Origin: Turbatrix aceti
Lineage: Eukaryota > Nematoda > Chromadorea > Rhabditida > Panagrolaimidae
DNA length: 64,000 nucleotides
NCBI GenBank assembly: GCA_963969345.1
Contig: OZ017770.1
Coordinates: 2,055,246 to 2,119,245 of the forward strand
Direction of reading: 5' to 3'
A program made the position numbers and the translations under genes. Of the stretch, positions 1 through 10,493 are shown in pieces. Positions within the stretch are counted from its first letter, which is position 1. The number at the start of each line of letters is the position of its first letter. A model generated the notes under the pieces. The model was not told the origin of the DNA. It saw only the letters and a program-made list of their open reading frames with translations, and did not search any database.

Positions 1-1
1 T

Positions 2-460
2 ATTCACAAGCTTTTTGCATCGCTTGTAGAAATGCACGGTGATGTCACAAAGCGACTGTATCAATTTGACACCGAACGAAGTATGTTTGATTTTTTGAAA
101 TAGGTAATTTTTACGACTCTAAATTTTAACTTCAAGCCGAACTTGAGCATCTCCAAGACCTGTGCTCTCAGATCCATGACTGCCGACAAGCTGTAAACGC
201 GCTACGCGAAGAAAATGAACGTGCCCGCCAGGAAGCGCTTCTGAAGGCCCAGCGCATGCGTCAGGAGAAGATGCAACAGACACTCGCTGTCATGCGCATC
301 AAGAAACAGGTAAGCTTTTTGTATAGTGTTTATATGCATCAATGTAATTCTTTTTTTTCAGGAGACTTTGTTGCATCAGCGTCGCATAGCTCTCGAACGC
401 TTCCAGGAACACGAGAAACTCATGCAGCTACGCGGAAATGATACCGATCCCCGACCTTAA
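2..460 (+). CDS. Hrs/HGS-type ESCRT-0 subunit, C-terminal end (partial)
   Basis: Coding exons are 2-80, 137-309 and 362-460; the 5' part lies outside the window. The visible 116 or so residues begin with a helical stretch (IHKLFASLVEMHGDV) that matches the 'LFQSINGMHPQLLELL' part of human HGS. A charged coiled coil follows, containing AVNALREENERARQ, MRQEKMQQTLAVMRIKKQ and RRIALERFQEHEKLMQL, which lines up with the HGS segment holding ALREEH, IMRQKKQ and AIQRLQEQEKERQM. Hrs binds ubiquitinated cargo on early endosomes and recruits STAM and ESCRT-I. The protein stops soon after the coiled coil, so the long Pro/Gln-rich, clathrin-binding tail of vertebrate Hrs is absent or sits in another isoform. 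The VHS, FYVE and UIM parts cannot be checked here. Confidence 0.75.
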
Positions 461-1313
461 CTATGGCATTCGAATTTCCATTGATTCACTGATTTTTGTG
501 ATTGTAAAATATATTTTCTGTAACTCCACGCCTGTAACTTGGGGATAAAGCGCTATATCTGTAGTCAGTGTATAGATTGTCGGGAGTGGAGAGTACGCAC
601 AAAATTTGGAGTTGGAGCGTACTTAACGATTGAACAACTCGGCTAGCCGGACGATCGTTTCTGGTTTCTGCAGCTGCACAAGTCATCACTTTCCCTGCTC
701 CTTTTTACGGGAAAGCGCTAGTCTCTGGCTGCCCGAGGTTACATTCAAATTACAATTTTCTGCTCCAGTTCGTTCGTAGTAAATATACCAACGGATTTGC
801 TCTCTGGATATATCCTACAGCAACAAACAGACCATTTGTGTGCCGTCGCTGTGGCACTCTTTAGTCTCCTAACGAGTTCCTCACGAATATGAAATAACCT
901 CTTCTTCCCATTAACTGCAAAATCGGAGCCACCGGGGAGTCACACAATGAGAACACAGCCCAGAGTGTTTTCGAAGGACAATTGTGTGCGCTTGCATCAG
1001 AGGGCGGTGACATAGTCTGTGTTGCGTGGTAGTAGATACTACTCTCCTTCCAGCTGACCATAGTGGGATTTTGCAAACAATTTTAAAAAAGAACAAATAG
1101 TAGGAGGTGTATAAGAGTCTTCAAATACGTGCAGCAGGTTTTGCAAGCATCGGTTGGAATTGATGGGAAGAATGTATATTTTATTGATTCCCACAACGAT
1201 AAATTTTTATTTGGCAAATGCATATAATTTTTCGTACTTTCACATTTGTTGGCGATCGATTTTTAATTAACGTTTCAACTTGGTAACTATATGTGTACGT
1301 TTTCAGGTTGGCC
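461..1313. other. Intergenic region between Hrs-type gene and PHKG
   Basis: No coding exon is supported. It should hold the 3' UTR of the upstream gene and the promoter and leader of the downstream one. A TTTTCAG acceptor ends at about 1306, eight bases before the PHKG start codon, with no obvious partner donor. It is either a trans-splice site or the end of a 5'-UTR intron. Confidence 0.5.
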
Positions 1314-3158
1314 ATGACGGTTGCTACGGTTGATTCGGATGACGAACAAATTGGTGAGTTTTTCGATGAATTAGAAAGATGATTTATCGACGGCTTTCAG
1401 ACGAGCGATCGCACGCTGAGCTTGAATCTGGGTTTTACAATGCCTACGAGCCACGCGAAGTGCTCGGACGGGGCATAGCCTCTACCGTGCGTAAATGCAT
1501 CGAAAAATCAACGAATCAATTCTTTGCTGTCAAGATCGTCGACGTAAGCACGGAGAGACAGTCCGAGTCAGATGCCAATCGTCTCAAGGAAGAAACGCTC
1601 TCTGAGGTTGCTTTGCTACGATGTCTTTCGGGTCATCCATCCATCATTGCAATCCATGACTTTTTTGCAACTCCCACGTTTCACTTTGCCGTCTTTGAAA
1701 TGGCTCCAAAAGGCGAACTCTTTGATCTGCTCAACAAAGCTGTAACCTTCAGTGAAAAGCGTTCGCGTAACATCATGCGGCAGCTTTTCGATGGCGTGAG
1801 CTATATGCACGAACGGCAGATAGTCCACCGCGATTTGAAGGTGAGTCGGTTTGCTTTATGCTTGTTTACTTTTTAAGTATTTGTGAAGCCTTTAATCACT
1901 GAGATTGCGGAACCAATCAAAAGCCAAAGGTTAATGAGCTCTCGGCTGAGGTTTTTTTTTGATGACGCCAGCTGTGTAGAAGAGTTTGTGCTTGATAGGT
2001 AGGACGCAACACGAGACAGCGCGTCTTTAAACAAAAATTTCTCGTTTGAGTAAAAAAAAGCAAACGCTAGTGAAAAACCGGAAAAAATATAAATTGCTTT
2101 CCATGCTCGGATGAAAGATTAAAAATCGAGACCTGAATTTTTTGAATCGTTAAAAAACGATTGAAAGTGATTATTTTATATGGTCTTTATCATGTGTCCG
2201 TCAAAGTTATGATAGCTATTTTTTATTTTTACCAACAGTCATAAAGAAAGGGTCGTAAGACTTTTTATAGGCCATTTACCCTATCACGCAAGATATAAAT
2301 CAAATTTTTCAGCTGGAAAACATCCTCTGCATTGATGACAATCGAATAGTCATCAGTGATTTTGGCTTTGCTAAACAGCTTGAGCCCGGTGAAAAGCTAC
2401 GGGCACTATTTGGCACTCCTGGCTACCTTGCCCCTGAAACGCTCAAATGCCAGATGTACGAAGATGCCGAAGGATACGGCCTCGAAGTCGACAACTGGGC
2501 GTTGGGCGTCATTATGTACACATTGTGAGTTACCATCGGTATTAATTTTTTTCACATATTTTTTTTGTAGACTTGCGGGTTACGCTCCGTTCTATCACCG
2601 CCAACAACTCCGAATGATGCGACTGATTCAAGAAGGAAAGTATGATTTTCCACGTGAGCAGTGGGAAAATATCTCTGAAGATTCGAAAGATCTGGTATGT
2701 TCATGGAAAACTTATTCATTCATTTTTTGTTGGTTTTTTAGATCAAAAAGCTCCTAACAGTTGATCCAAAAAAGCGAATACGCTCTTCTGACGCACTGCA
2801 GCACAGATGGTTCACCGTCGGCACGGCCACCGTTGAACAACTCAAGGAAGCCCTACTTGCCGCGAAGAAGGCTCGTCCAGACTTCAAAAAGCTTTACCAC
2901 AAATCGTTCAACGTGTGCCGCTTTGTCTACCGTGTCACGCATATGCGAGATTTCAAGATGTCGTTCGATCGTGCAGAGCTTCGCAAACGCCCCTACAGAC
3001 TTCCAGAAATTCGTCATGAAGCTGAAGCTGCGGCATTTGCTGTCTACGGTCACTGGGTCAACCGCGGATTCTACTACTCCCGTGACATGCTTTTTGCCAA
3101 CAAACCCAAACCGAAATATGTTAAGAAAAAATCGCTCATGGTGGTTCGAGTTCCATGA
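1314..3158 (+). CDS. Phosphorylase kinase gamma catalytic subunit
   Basis: Coding exons are 1314-1353, 1401-1840, 2313-2524, 2571-2694 and 2742-3158, giving 410 residues. The kinase phosphorylates and activates glycogen phosphorylase in the cytosol. Residues about 22-290 form the kinase domain: glycine loop LGRGIAST, catalytic HRDLK ending at residue 160, DFG at 176-178 and GTPGYLAPE ending at 202. After the kinase domain comes the PHKG-specific tail with [12 protein letters not shown] and [12 protein letters not shown], matching the human 'DPYALRPL ... AFRIYGHWVKKG' region that belongs to the calmodulin-binding regulatory part. Full length is close to the usual 390-410. The position equal to rabbit Glu182, the acidic residue that stands in for activation-loop phosphorylation, is Ala191 here. 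The third intron (1841-2312) is long for this gene. The start is the first ATG after the acceptor at 1306 and gives [12 protein letters not shown]. Confidence 0.92.
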
Positions 3159-3700
3159 TCTCCTTTAGGCATTTGACGAACGAACAAGTACCAGGATACA
3201 ATTGTTATTCATCGATGTTAGAAAATTGTGTTGTACCGTTTGCCGTGTCAAACAAGGCATATAAAGAGGTTCAACTGTCCTGCTGTATGTTTGATCATTG
3301 CTTGGGGGTGTTAAATGAAGACTGATGTTCTTACAATATTGAATGACGTCGTCAAATAACCTCTAATGCGTAATCTATGAATGAAGATTGATGTGATGTC
3401 GTGTGGGACGTGCTTTTTCACGTCCACGTGCGTTCGTAGTACAGGTCAAAATCACGAACTACTACATGCACTTGAAAAACTTTACGATCAAATTCAGCAA
3501 CCTGTCCTAATATTTTCCAAGCCATAATAGACGTAAAAAAAATCTACATTTATTCTGATGTATTTGGTGTCCAAATTGCACAAAAAACAAAAATAACGCA
3601 AAAATCAATGTCAGATATGGATTGGTGGTACACGATGAACAGTGGGTTAGGTTAGACAAAAACAATATTTGGAGTCAAATGTTAAACGGCATTTAGTAAC
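3159..3700. other. Convergent intergenic region
   Basis: This is the 3' flank of PHKG (+) and of the small secreted-protein gene (-). No coding exon is seen. The stretch is AT-rich and presumably carries both 3' UTRs. Confidence 0.5.
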
Positions 3701-4044
3701 TTAGCCACGGGAAGGGTTATAGTAAAAGCGAGTCGCACGTCTGTTGCGGCGATCACGGCTGCGGGCAACACGGGAGGAACGAGTGTCGACTTTAGAAACG
3801 ACGTTAAAGGGATGATACGCGTTGATGAGATGGGGACCGTCGTTGGAGAAGCTACTAATCGGCTCTGAGCGAATGGGGGACTAAAAAACGGCAAAATCAT
3901 TGGCTAATTTTGTCTTTGACTTACCTCTGCGCTGTCGGCGGAAGGTGAGGTGGCATCACGGGTGAATGGTAAGTGAAAGTAGCCAATCGGCCAGCCGCTA
4001 ACAGTAGCGAGAAGGCACATGAGCACGATGGTGACGACGTTCAT
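3701..4044 (-). CDS. Small secreted Arg-rich protein, possible peptide precursor
   Basis: Coding exons on the minus strand are 4044-3925 and 3880-3701, with a 44-nt intron (GTAAGT...TTTTTAG), giving 99 residues. The first residues MNVVTIVLMCLLATVSG form a convincing signal peptide. The body has no cysteines. The C-terminus is strongly basic (RSSRVARSRDRRNRR) and ends in ATRFYYNPSRG, a terminal glycine that could be an amide donor after processing at the RR sites. In-frame ATGs at 4140 and 4161 would add a second hydrophobic segment. I prefer 4044 because a good acceptor (GGCTTTCAG, ending near 4130) lies between them and would place 4044 as the first ATG of a spliced transcript. I do not recognise the family. 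A neuropeptide or antimicrobial precursor are both possible, and neither is shown. Confidence 0.55.
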
Positions 4045-4468
4045 GATCCCGGTTAATTGGTTAGTAGAAGTAAGTGAAGCAAGACCAGCCACAAAAGCAG
4101 ACAAGACGACGAGTGATGAAAAAAATAGTCTGAAAGCCATAATAGTCGATAACAACAACATCTTGAGTTGCCTGTTCTCTGTCGATGTTCAGTTACCAAT
4201 TTTTCAGGGAGCCAAGGCACAAGCGATCGTCGCGCGCTTTGGTTTGGTCTCTTTTTTTCTGTCGTCCTTCCGTTTTTTGCTATCGCAGCAATAAACTGCG
4301 TGATTTTCTGTTTCATTCAAAGTAATAATTTCATTATTGCATTTCTTATATTTTGGTTACGTTTTATTCCGGTTTCATGGATATATACGGGTTAAAAAAG
4401 CTTAGAATAAAATGCAAAGGTTATGTGTTTCTTTAGAAAATTAATTGATTTACATAATTTTTTTTGTC

Positions 4469-6529
4469 TCAAGCGAAGTTGAAAACGGGGTGAACGAACA
4501 GCTTGTCAAGTCCGGGGCGCTTGCTAGGGTCGACGACGAGAAGGCTTCGGATGAAGGTGACGAGCATGCTACGTTCTTCGTCGAAGACATTGATGTTGTT
4601 GAGACGATCGGCGACTGAGTAGGGTTTTGCTTCGATGAGACACTGGCCCTCGCTGTCGAAGAACTCGCTGTACTGGGGGTAGTCCTTGAATGTTTCAGCT
4701 TCGAGCGGGCCAACGGTCGTGATTATTTCTGCGAGGATGGCTTTCGGCTCATCGCTGCCGTTACCAAACAGGTGTTTACCGCTGGCCAGGTAATAGATCT
4801 AAACAACATGTTTTTCTTTTTTTAACTATTCATGAACCCACAATGCATCCCATGTTCCAGACGTCGATAGCTGGGGATTGCTCGGCGCCGAAAAAGAGTT
4901 CAGGGGCGCGGTAGTGCTTGGAGTACCCAATTATGGGCTTGCGATCTTTCTAAAAAACTATTTGTTTGTAGTACAACTCAAAATCGTGAATTAACCGAAA
5001 ACATGTGTGCATGCTGGTGACAGAAGTGAAGCTTGGTTCGTTCGTGTAGAATACGCTGACTGAACGTGAAATAGTAGAAAGGCAGAAACGATGGTATTTT
5101 TTGGAGAATCATGTTTGCAAAGAGTCTCTTGGTCTGATTTGCGGTATGCTGGGTGCATTCGCCGCGGTGTGTAACCACAAGCTTGTCTTCGTCGGGAAGC
5201 AGGCGTCGCACGGTGAGGACACAGTTAAACAACTGCATGTTCGATGATGGCAAGATGATGTTATGGGGGTAAACGTCGACGTGCAGCATATCGCGCATAG
5301 CTTGCAGATTCGTTGTGATCCGGATCATTTCCTTCGCCAACTTTAGAAGCGACTGAATGCTCAGGATCACGCTAAATCAGATGCTTTTTTTTACGTTGTT
5401 GTGAATTGACCTACGGTTGTGCGAACTCATGAATGTCCAAGAGCGACATGCCAATGCTATTTGGAGTGTAGACTTCGACGCGGTATTGCGGATTCAAAGG
5501 AAACGGAAAAGACTCCATCAGACGGGGAAAAAAGTCTGGCTTGTAGCTATCAATGAAATTAGAGTCTGGTGTCACATCTGAGTGACGAGATTTCGAGTGA
5601 TGCAAAATTTTGATGCCGACAAATTGACGCTTTTCGACACTGAACGCGAGATGCATAGAAGCTTGACGACCAAAGCTGACTTGACGGGCTACGATAAAAC
5701 TAAAAATATCTATTGTTTGCTCTTTGCGACAACAAATCAGCGCAGCAATCGTTGTCGTTGAAAAATGTTATAAAAAGAATGCGTACTGTAGTTCTTACAT
5801 CTATGTTGCGTATTTTGAAAATAACGGGATGCTTTTAAAAATATCAGCGCTGGATGACAGAAAAAATATGTTCGAAGAGAAGTTTTTTGGTGCAATGGTT
5901 TCTGACTCTATGATATTGTTCAAAGCTTAAGAAATGCTTTGGCCAGTAGTTTTTTATCTGGTTTTTTTGCAATGGCGGAAACGTATCTTTAAACTCCCGT
6001 TGTAATGTTGCTGATTGACGTATGCCTATATATTGACTTGCAAAAGCGCCAATAGTTGTTTACGGATCAGGACAAAAAAATTATATTACAAAGTGTGTTT
6101 ACTTTTTTCAACTGGGTTGACAAATAAAATTGTACCTAATGTAAGACCTAAGGTTTTACAGCTGAACAGATCTTGAAAAAACAGAACACAGGTCAGCTTT
6201 TTTTCTTAATCATTCTTAAATACTCATTCTCCTTTTCTGAATCATCAAAAAATGAATGAGTATTTCCAAGAATTTTACGGAAAAATATCAATCGCATATC
6301 GCATATACATGTCCTTTGCTACGATTCTAGCCGGAAAAGTACTTACTTATCAATGCGGCAACCGATCGGAATCCGGGTCAGGGGATCGCACGTGATTTTG
6401 TCATCTGAACGAAGACGGTTTGTGTCGCGGTTGACGGAAATGCGTCTGAAATTGCGGCATGCAGTTTACAACTGCAATGATAACTTACTCCAGATTTTCA
6501 AAAAAGGCGTTTTCATCAGACGTCGGCAT
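4469..6529 (-). CDS. GSK3-like protein kinase lacking catalytic loop and DFG (probable pseudokinase)
   Basis: Coding exons on the minus strand are 6529-6489, 6445-6347, 5699-5415, 5371-4996, 4949-4842 and 4798-4469, giving 412 residues. Order: [19 protein letters not shown], a weak glycine loop; FVGIKIL with the ATP-site Lys77; a C-lobe with [36 protein letters not shown] and [19 protein letters not shown]. These resemble GSK3 (SRYYRAPELIFGA, IDVWSAGC, FPGDSG, NPNYTEF). The segment that should carry HRDxKxxN and DFG is missing: [10 protein letters not shown] joins directly to KDRKPIIGY, leaving roughly 25 residues fewer than GSK3 has. The 46-nt intron there is too short to hide an exon. Nematodes are known to have extra divergent GSK3 relatives. 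The second intron (5700-6346) is about 650 nt with nothing recognisable. The model is open throughout, so I favour an expressed pseudokinase over a decayed gene. Confidence 0.65.
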
Positions 6530-8020
6530 TGTGAGGAGAAAAGCTGGTAGAGGTGAGAATGTGAGAAAAGAAGCAAAATGGACGGTTTATATGCGTGGCT
6601 GCTCAACGAGGCGGGATCAGCTGACCGACAGTCAGTAGTATCTGTCACGTTCGTTTGTCCCGTTATTCAGCATTTTTTTTGCCTCGGACATGATGTCATC
6701 GAACATTCAAGCACACTGGCTTGCAATGCATAGTATTACAAAAACAAAGAGCTATGGCAGATCACGTGAATTCGTAAAGGGAAAGAAAAGAGCAAAAACC
6801 GAGATTAAAAAGGATAAACTAACAGTCAAATGACAACAAAGGTTGTATTTTTTTTTTAGAAAACATAGTCCGTTATACCAATCTTTGGAACTATCAACAA
6901 ATTTTTATTTTAATGGTTGCGCGAAGTTAGCTCTTTCCTCACCCTATTCGAATGTTAACGACTGGGATAGGTTAGTCGTTGGCATTTAACTAAGGCGAAG
7001 GAAGGTTCGGTCCGTTTTTCGTATTTTTCTGTTCTGAAAAGGTTGTTTTTCCACGAGTAAAATAGTGTAAAGTCCACCATCAGGTTTGTATGTTATTACG
7101 AAGAAGTGCAAAGAACAAAAGGCAAAATTTATATTCAAAAATTAACATCCTAATGAGGGCTTACAGAAACATAACATCTACCAAAACAAAACGCAGGTTC
7201 TGAATACTTTAAATAAAATTTCTCAAGCTAAATCTTGAAATAATTTTCTCCCCTGCGTAACCATACATTTTTTTACCCCAAATGAGGCATTTTTGTAGCC
7301 ACAAAAAAACGAGTTACCATATTTTTTGTTCTTTGTTCGCAGTCAAGAAAAGGACGACACATGACTGTGCGTTGTTTTCATTGTCTTTCTGTGAAGTGTG
7401 TTTAAAAAAATGTGCGTTAGTCATCTGGAACATGACTATCAGCAATATTTTAATTTTGTTAATGATAGTGAATGTGGGGTGCGATTAGGACGGTGTGAGG
7501 GATTGTTGAGGTGTGTCAGGAAACCTCGTGTGTGCCATCGTGTGCAGAAAAGTTGCGTTCAGATGAGAGTGGTTATTGTGCGTATTTTGACAAAATTAGA
7601 AGATTGCTGAGAGATGTGTTCATTAAAATCATTTTTTACCAAACTTACAAAAACAAAAACACATTTCTAACTAATTTTTTTATGCTTCTGCTACAAGCCA
7701 ACACGCTTCCAAAAATCGCGGACGTCCACTTCGTCATCACCTACAAACCAACATCGAAAGAGACCTCGACGACATCATCACACCTGCTGACTACTTTCAA
7801 ATTGATGTGATCTGGATGTGGGTTGATCGGCGTGTAAGTTTGCCTTTATGCTCTTGATTCTGCTTTTCACGCCGCATCTGGCCTATTTCAGCTTCGGCGA
7901 CATCCGTAACATGAGCCCAAGAAGCGCTAAATCGATCGCCGCATTATCCTGTCCATACTCTAGGCACGACGCGCGACGCAAATGGCACTTCATGTCGGTC
8001 CAAAAAACAACAACACCCAA
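6530..8020. other. Intergenic region
   Basis: This stretch lies upstream of the GSK3-like gene and is AT-rich with many A and T runs. Short open frames exist (for example around 7282-7810), but none has a recognisable domain, signal peptide or consistent splice pattern. I see no gene in it. Confidence 0.4.
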
Positions 8021-8276
8021 GTAGGGTTCGAAGCCCCCCCCCCAACCCCGCTGGGGTGAACCCGGGAGTGGCCCCCGACCCCCACCCTGACCATTTGTGA
8101 CCCCCGTCGGGGAGTAAATTCCCCGCCCCCAACAGATTCTGCCCCCGACGATGACAAAATTTAGCGGTCCCCGCCGACTTCTGCCCTCGTCGGGGGCAAT
8201 TGTCCCCGCCCCCGACTACCTCTGTCCCCGACTACCCCCGTTTCCCGACCCGATACAGGGGGGGTTCGAACCCTAC
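8021..8276. mobile_element. GC-rich element with terminal inverted repeats (MITE-like)
   Basis: The stretch opens with GTAGGGTTCGAA (8021-8032) and closes with the exact reverse complement TTCGAACCCTAC (8265-8276). The inversion continues into C runs on the left and G runs on the right. Between them lies about 230 nt built of repeated CCCCGAC / GTCGGGG words, far richer in G and C than its surroundings. Flanks share ACACCC-like bases that might be a target duplication, but this is weak. No coding capacity is seen. It could be a non-autonomous DNA transposon or a GC-rich satellite unit. Confidence 0.5.
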
Positions 8277-8559
8277 ACCCGTCTGTCCTCATCGAGCTTC
8301 CGTTGTAAATTTGACTAAAATCTATCTTTGATTGTTACATTACCCCTTTTATGCCTGAAATTGTATGTTTTGTGCCTTGTAAGTTGAAAAAAAGGAATAA
8401 ATGTGAAAAAAAATGCATAAAAAGGTATAAAAAAGGGTTTGAGGTCAAAAATCGGGTTTACGCTGCTTTCGAAACGAAAATATTACTTGCAGGAACCGAC
8501 TAATTACTCGCAAGATTCGTTCAGTGATCTGCGAGACCCAATAGCAGGCATGTCAAAAA

Positions 8560-8651
8560 TCGGGGGCCGGCCCCGAGGGCCGCGGCCCCTTTTGGCCCCT
8601 CGGGGGCCGGGGCCGTTTTTTCTCTGCCCCCAAAGCCCCTTTTGGCCCCAT
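8560..8651. repeat. GC-rich palindromic repeat island
   Basis: A run of GGCC-rich words contains CCCCGAGGG at 8571-8579 and its reverse complement CCCTCGGGG at 8597-8605, then further GGGGCC and TTTTGGCCCC copies. The 13-base word GTCAAAAATCGGG precedes it and also occurs about 110 nt upstream (near 8445). It is probably a second dispersed GC-rich repeat. Confidence 0.45.
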
Positions 8652-8948
8652 TATTTTTTTTGAAGAAATCTAGCAAAAGTACGTCGTTGATCTTCGTGTC
8701 GCGCTTTGCCAAAACGCCACTATGCGCTTGAAAGTTTGGAAAACGTTGGTATTTTGACACTCCGCTCAGTTTTATCGTTGCCTGATTTCATATTTATGTG
8801 TTGGTTTTCATTTTCGCGTTTTGTATTCACGTGGCCCTGTCACCGGTTTTTTTGTTTTTTTTGGAGGCATTATCTTCATTTTTGGAGTATTTCAAGGTAA
8901 AAATGTCGTTTCTTTGCAGGATTTCCAACTCTCGACCTGAAATCAGTG

Positions 8949-10102
8949 ATGTCCAATCCCGTGAAGAAAGAGGTGATCCACGACGCAAATCCGGGGCCCA
9001 GCAATGCCAACGGCGAGCCTGTGCTTCCGTATTCTGTCGTGCCGAGCTCTCAGAATGCTTCTTCGTCCACGATACCAGCTACTCGACCTGACCTCATGGA
9101 AGTTGACGATTCTGATAACATGGGCCAGTACATCTTTGACGACGTTACTGGTTCGTTTTTTAGACCAATTTTTTTATCACCGTAACTTAGCAGACAATTA
9201 TGTAAAAATTGAAAAAAAAAATTTCAGGAGAACTGATATCGCCCAACGACAGCCTTGATATCTTGCGTGATACGACGCGGCTTACTGGTTTTCTCTCGTC
9301 GCCCCGTGACGTAGATCCCACTATGTACTTTTGCGTCTATAAATGTTCTCAGAACAGCCACGCGCCATTCAAGTGCCCCGCCTGTGGAAGGGGTCGCTTC
9401 ACCGAATTCGATCTGAAGAAACACATTCATGACACCCATCCATACCTGTCGGACTGTGCTCTGTGTCCAGAAGCCGGAAATTCCGTTTTGCCTCTTGTTA
9501 ACCACGTCAAAGCTCATCTTGTCCCGGTCACGAAACATTGTTACTGCATCTTTTGCGGATTCATGTTAACGTATTACGGCAAACATGAGCATCTGCAACA
9601 TCTTCTGTTCCAATGCCCGAATATAAGCAAGTGCATGATTTGCAAAGAGCAACTTGACGACGGAGAAGCTAAGCGTCACCGGGATATCGCACACTTCTCT
9701 ACCATGCATTTCTACGGATGCTCGCAGTGCTACGCGTTCTTCCCGTCGCTTGACTATTTGGTTGACCACGTCTGCAAGGAGCGCATCATTTGTCGTTGCA
9801 ATCCTACAGTCGTTTATGATTCGCTGTCTGACCTCGAACGCCTTCACCTCGCTGTGAGTTTTTTTAATAGATTAAAACTTGAAAAGTTGCGTCTCGTTTT
9901 TTTTGTTGAAATTCGATTTTTGAACATTTTTGGCTGAAAAACCGGGGAATTAAAAAACCTAAATATTTATTTTTTTATTTTTCAGCATGTCGACAACCGC
10001 TATCATAGCCGTTTTTTTCCTCTGCACAACCGTCATCGCCACTTTTTTGTCTACAACGAATTAGATTGGTCACTCAAAATTGCCGGAAAACGATGTCGCT
10101 GA
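8949..10102 (+). CDS. C2H2 zinc-finger protein
   Basis: Coding exons are 8949-9150, 9228-9853 and 9986-10102, giving 314 residues. The N-terminal 100 residues are Ser/Pro-rich and acidic (EVDDSDNMGQY). From residue 117 a series of C2H2-type fingers follows: CPACGRGRFTEFDLKKHIHD, CALCPEAGN...NHVKAH, CIFCGFML...HEHLQH, CMICKEQLDDGEAKRHRD and CSQCYAFFPSLDYLVDHVC. Spacing in several fingers departs from the classical pattern. The C-terminal tail HVDNRYHSRFFPLHNRHRHF is His/Arg-rich. It is likely a nuclear DNA- or RNA-binding protein; I cannot name an orthologue. An acceptor (TTTGCAG, ending near 8919) precedes the start by about 30 nt. The GTG just upstream of the ATG was not used. Confidence 0.75.
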
Positions 10103-10493
10103 TGTGGCTGGCAATTGAGTCTAATTTTTTTCTGTTTGTTGTTTTTTATACGTAATTTTTGTTTTTATTTTTGTGATCAGCAGTAGTAAAATGTAAAATG
10201 TAATGCCGAGTTCAACATGTATCTGCCAAAAAATATATACAAAAAATTTATTGTTGGTCACATTTCTTAAACATTGTAACAGACTCAACACCGGCACTAT
10301 AACAATCACATATTCTTGCGAGTAAAAAAAATTAATTGAATATGGCAAAAGACAAGAGATGCGCTACGTCGATAATTATAGCACAGTATATGATTTGCTT
10401 GATATAATATGAGTTATCTGTAACGCATCAAACTGCCGGACAATAGAAAATATTGAAACGAGGATTGTGGTAGTTGAAATAACAATTAATTTA
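10103..10493. other. Convergent intergenic region
   Basis: This AT-rich stretch lies between the 3' ends of the zinc-finger gene (+) and the MRL gene (-). It contains no coding exon and presumably both 3' UTRs. Confidence 0.5.

Noticed and set aside
7282..7810. Several short frames that might be a small secreted protein
   Set aside because: No signal peptide, no consistent frame across plausible introns, and low-complexity composition.
8021..8276. tRNA-like T-arm motif GGTTCGAACCC
   Set aside because: The motif is part of the terminal inverted repeats of a GC-rich element. No acceptor, D or anticodon arms are found at proper distances.
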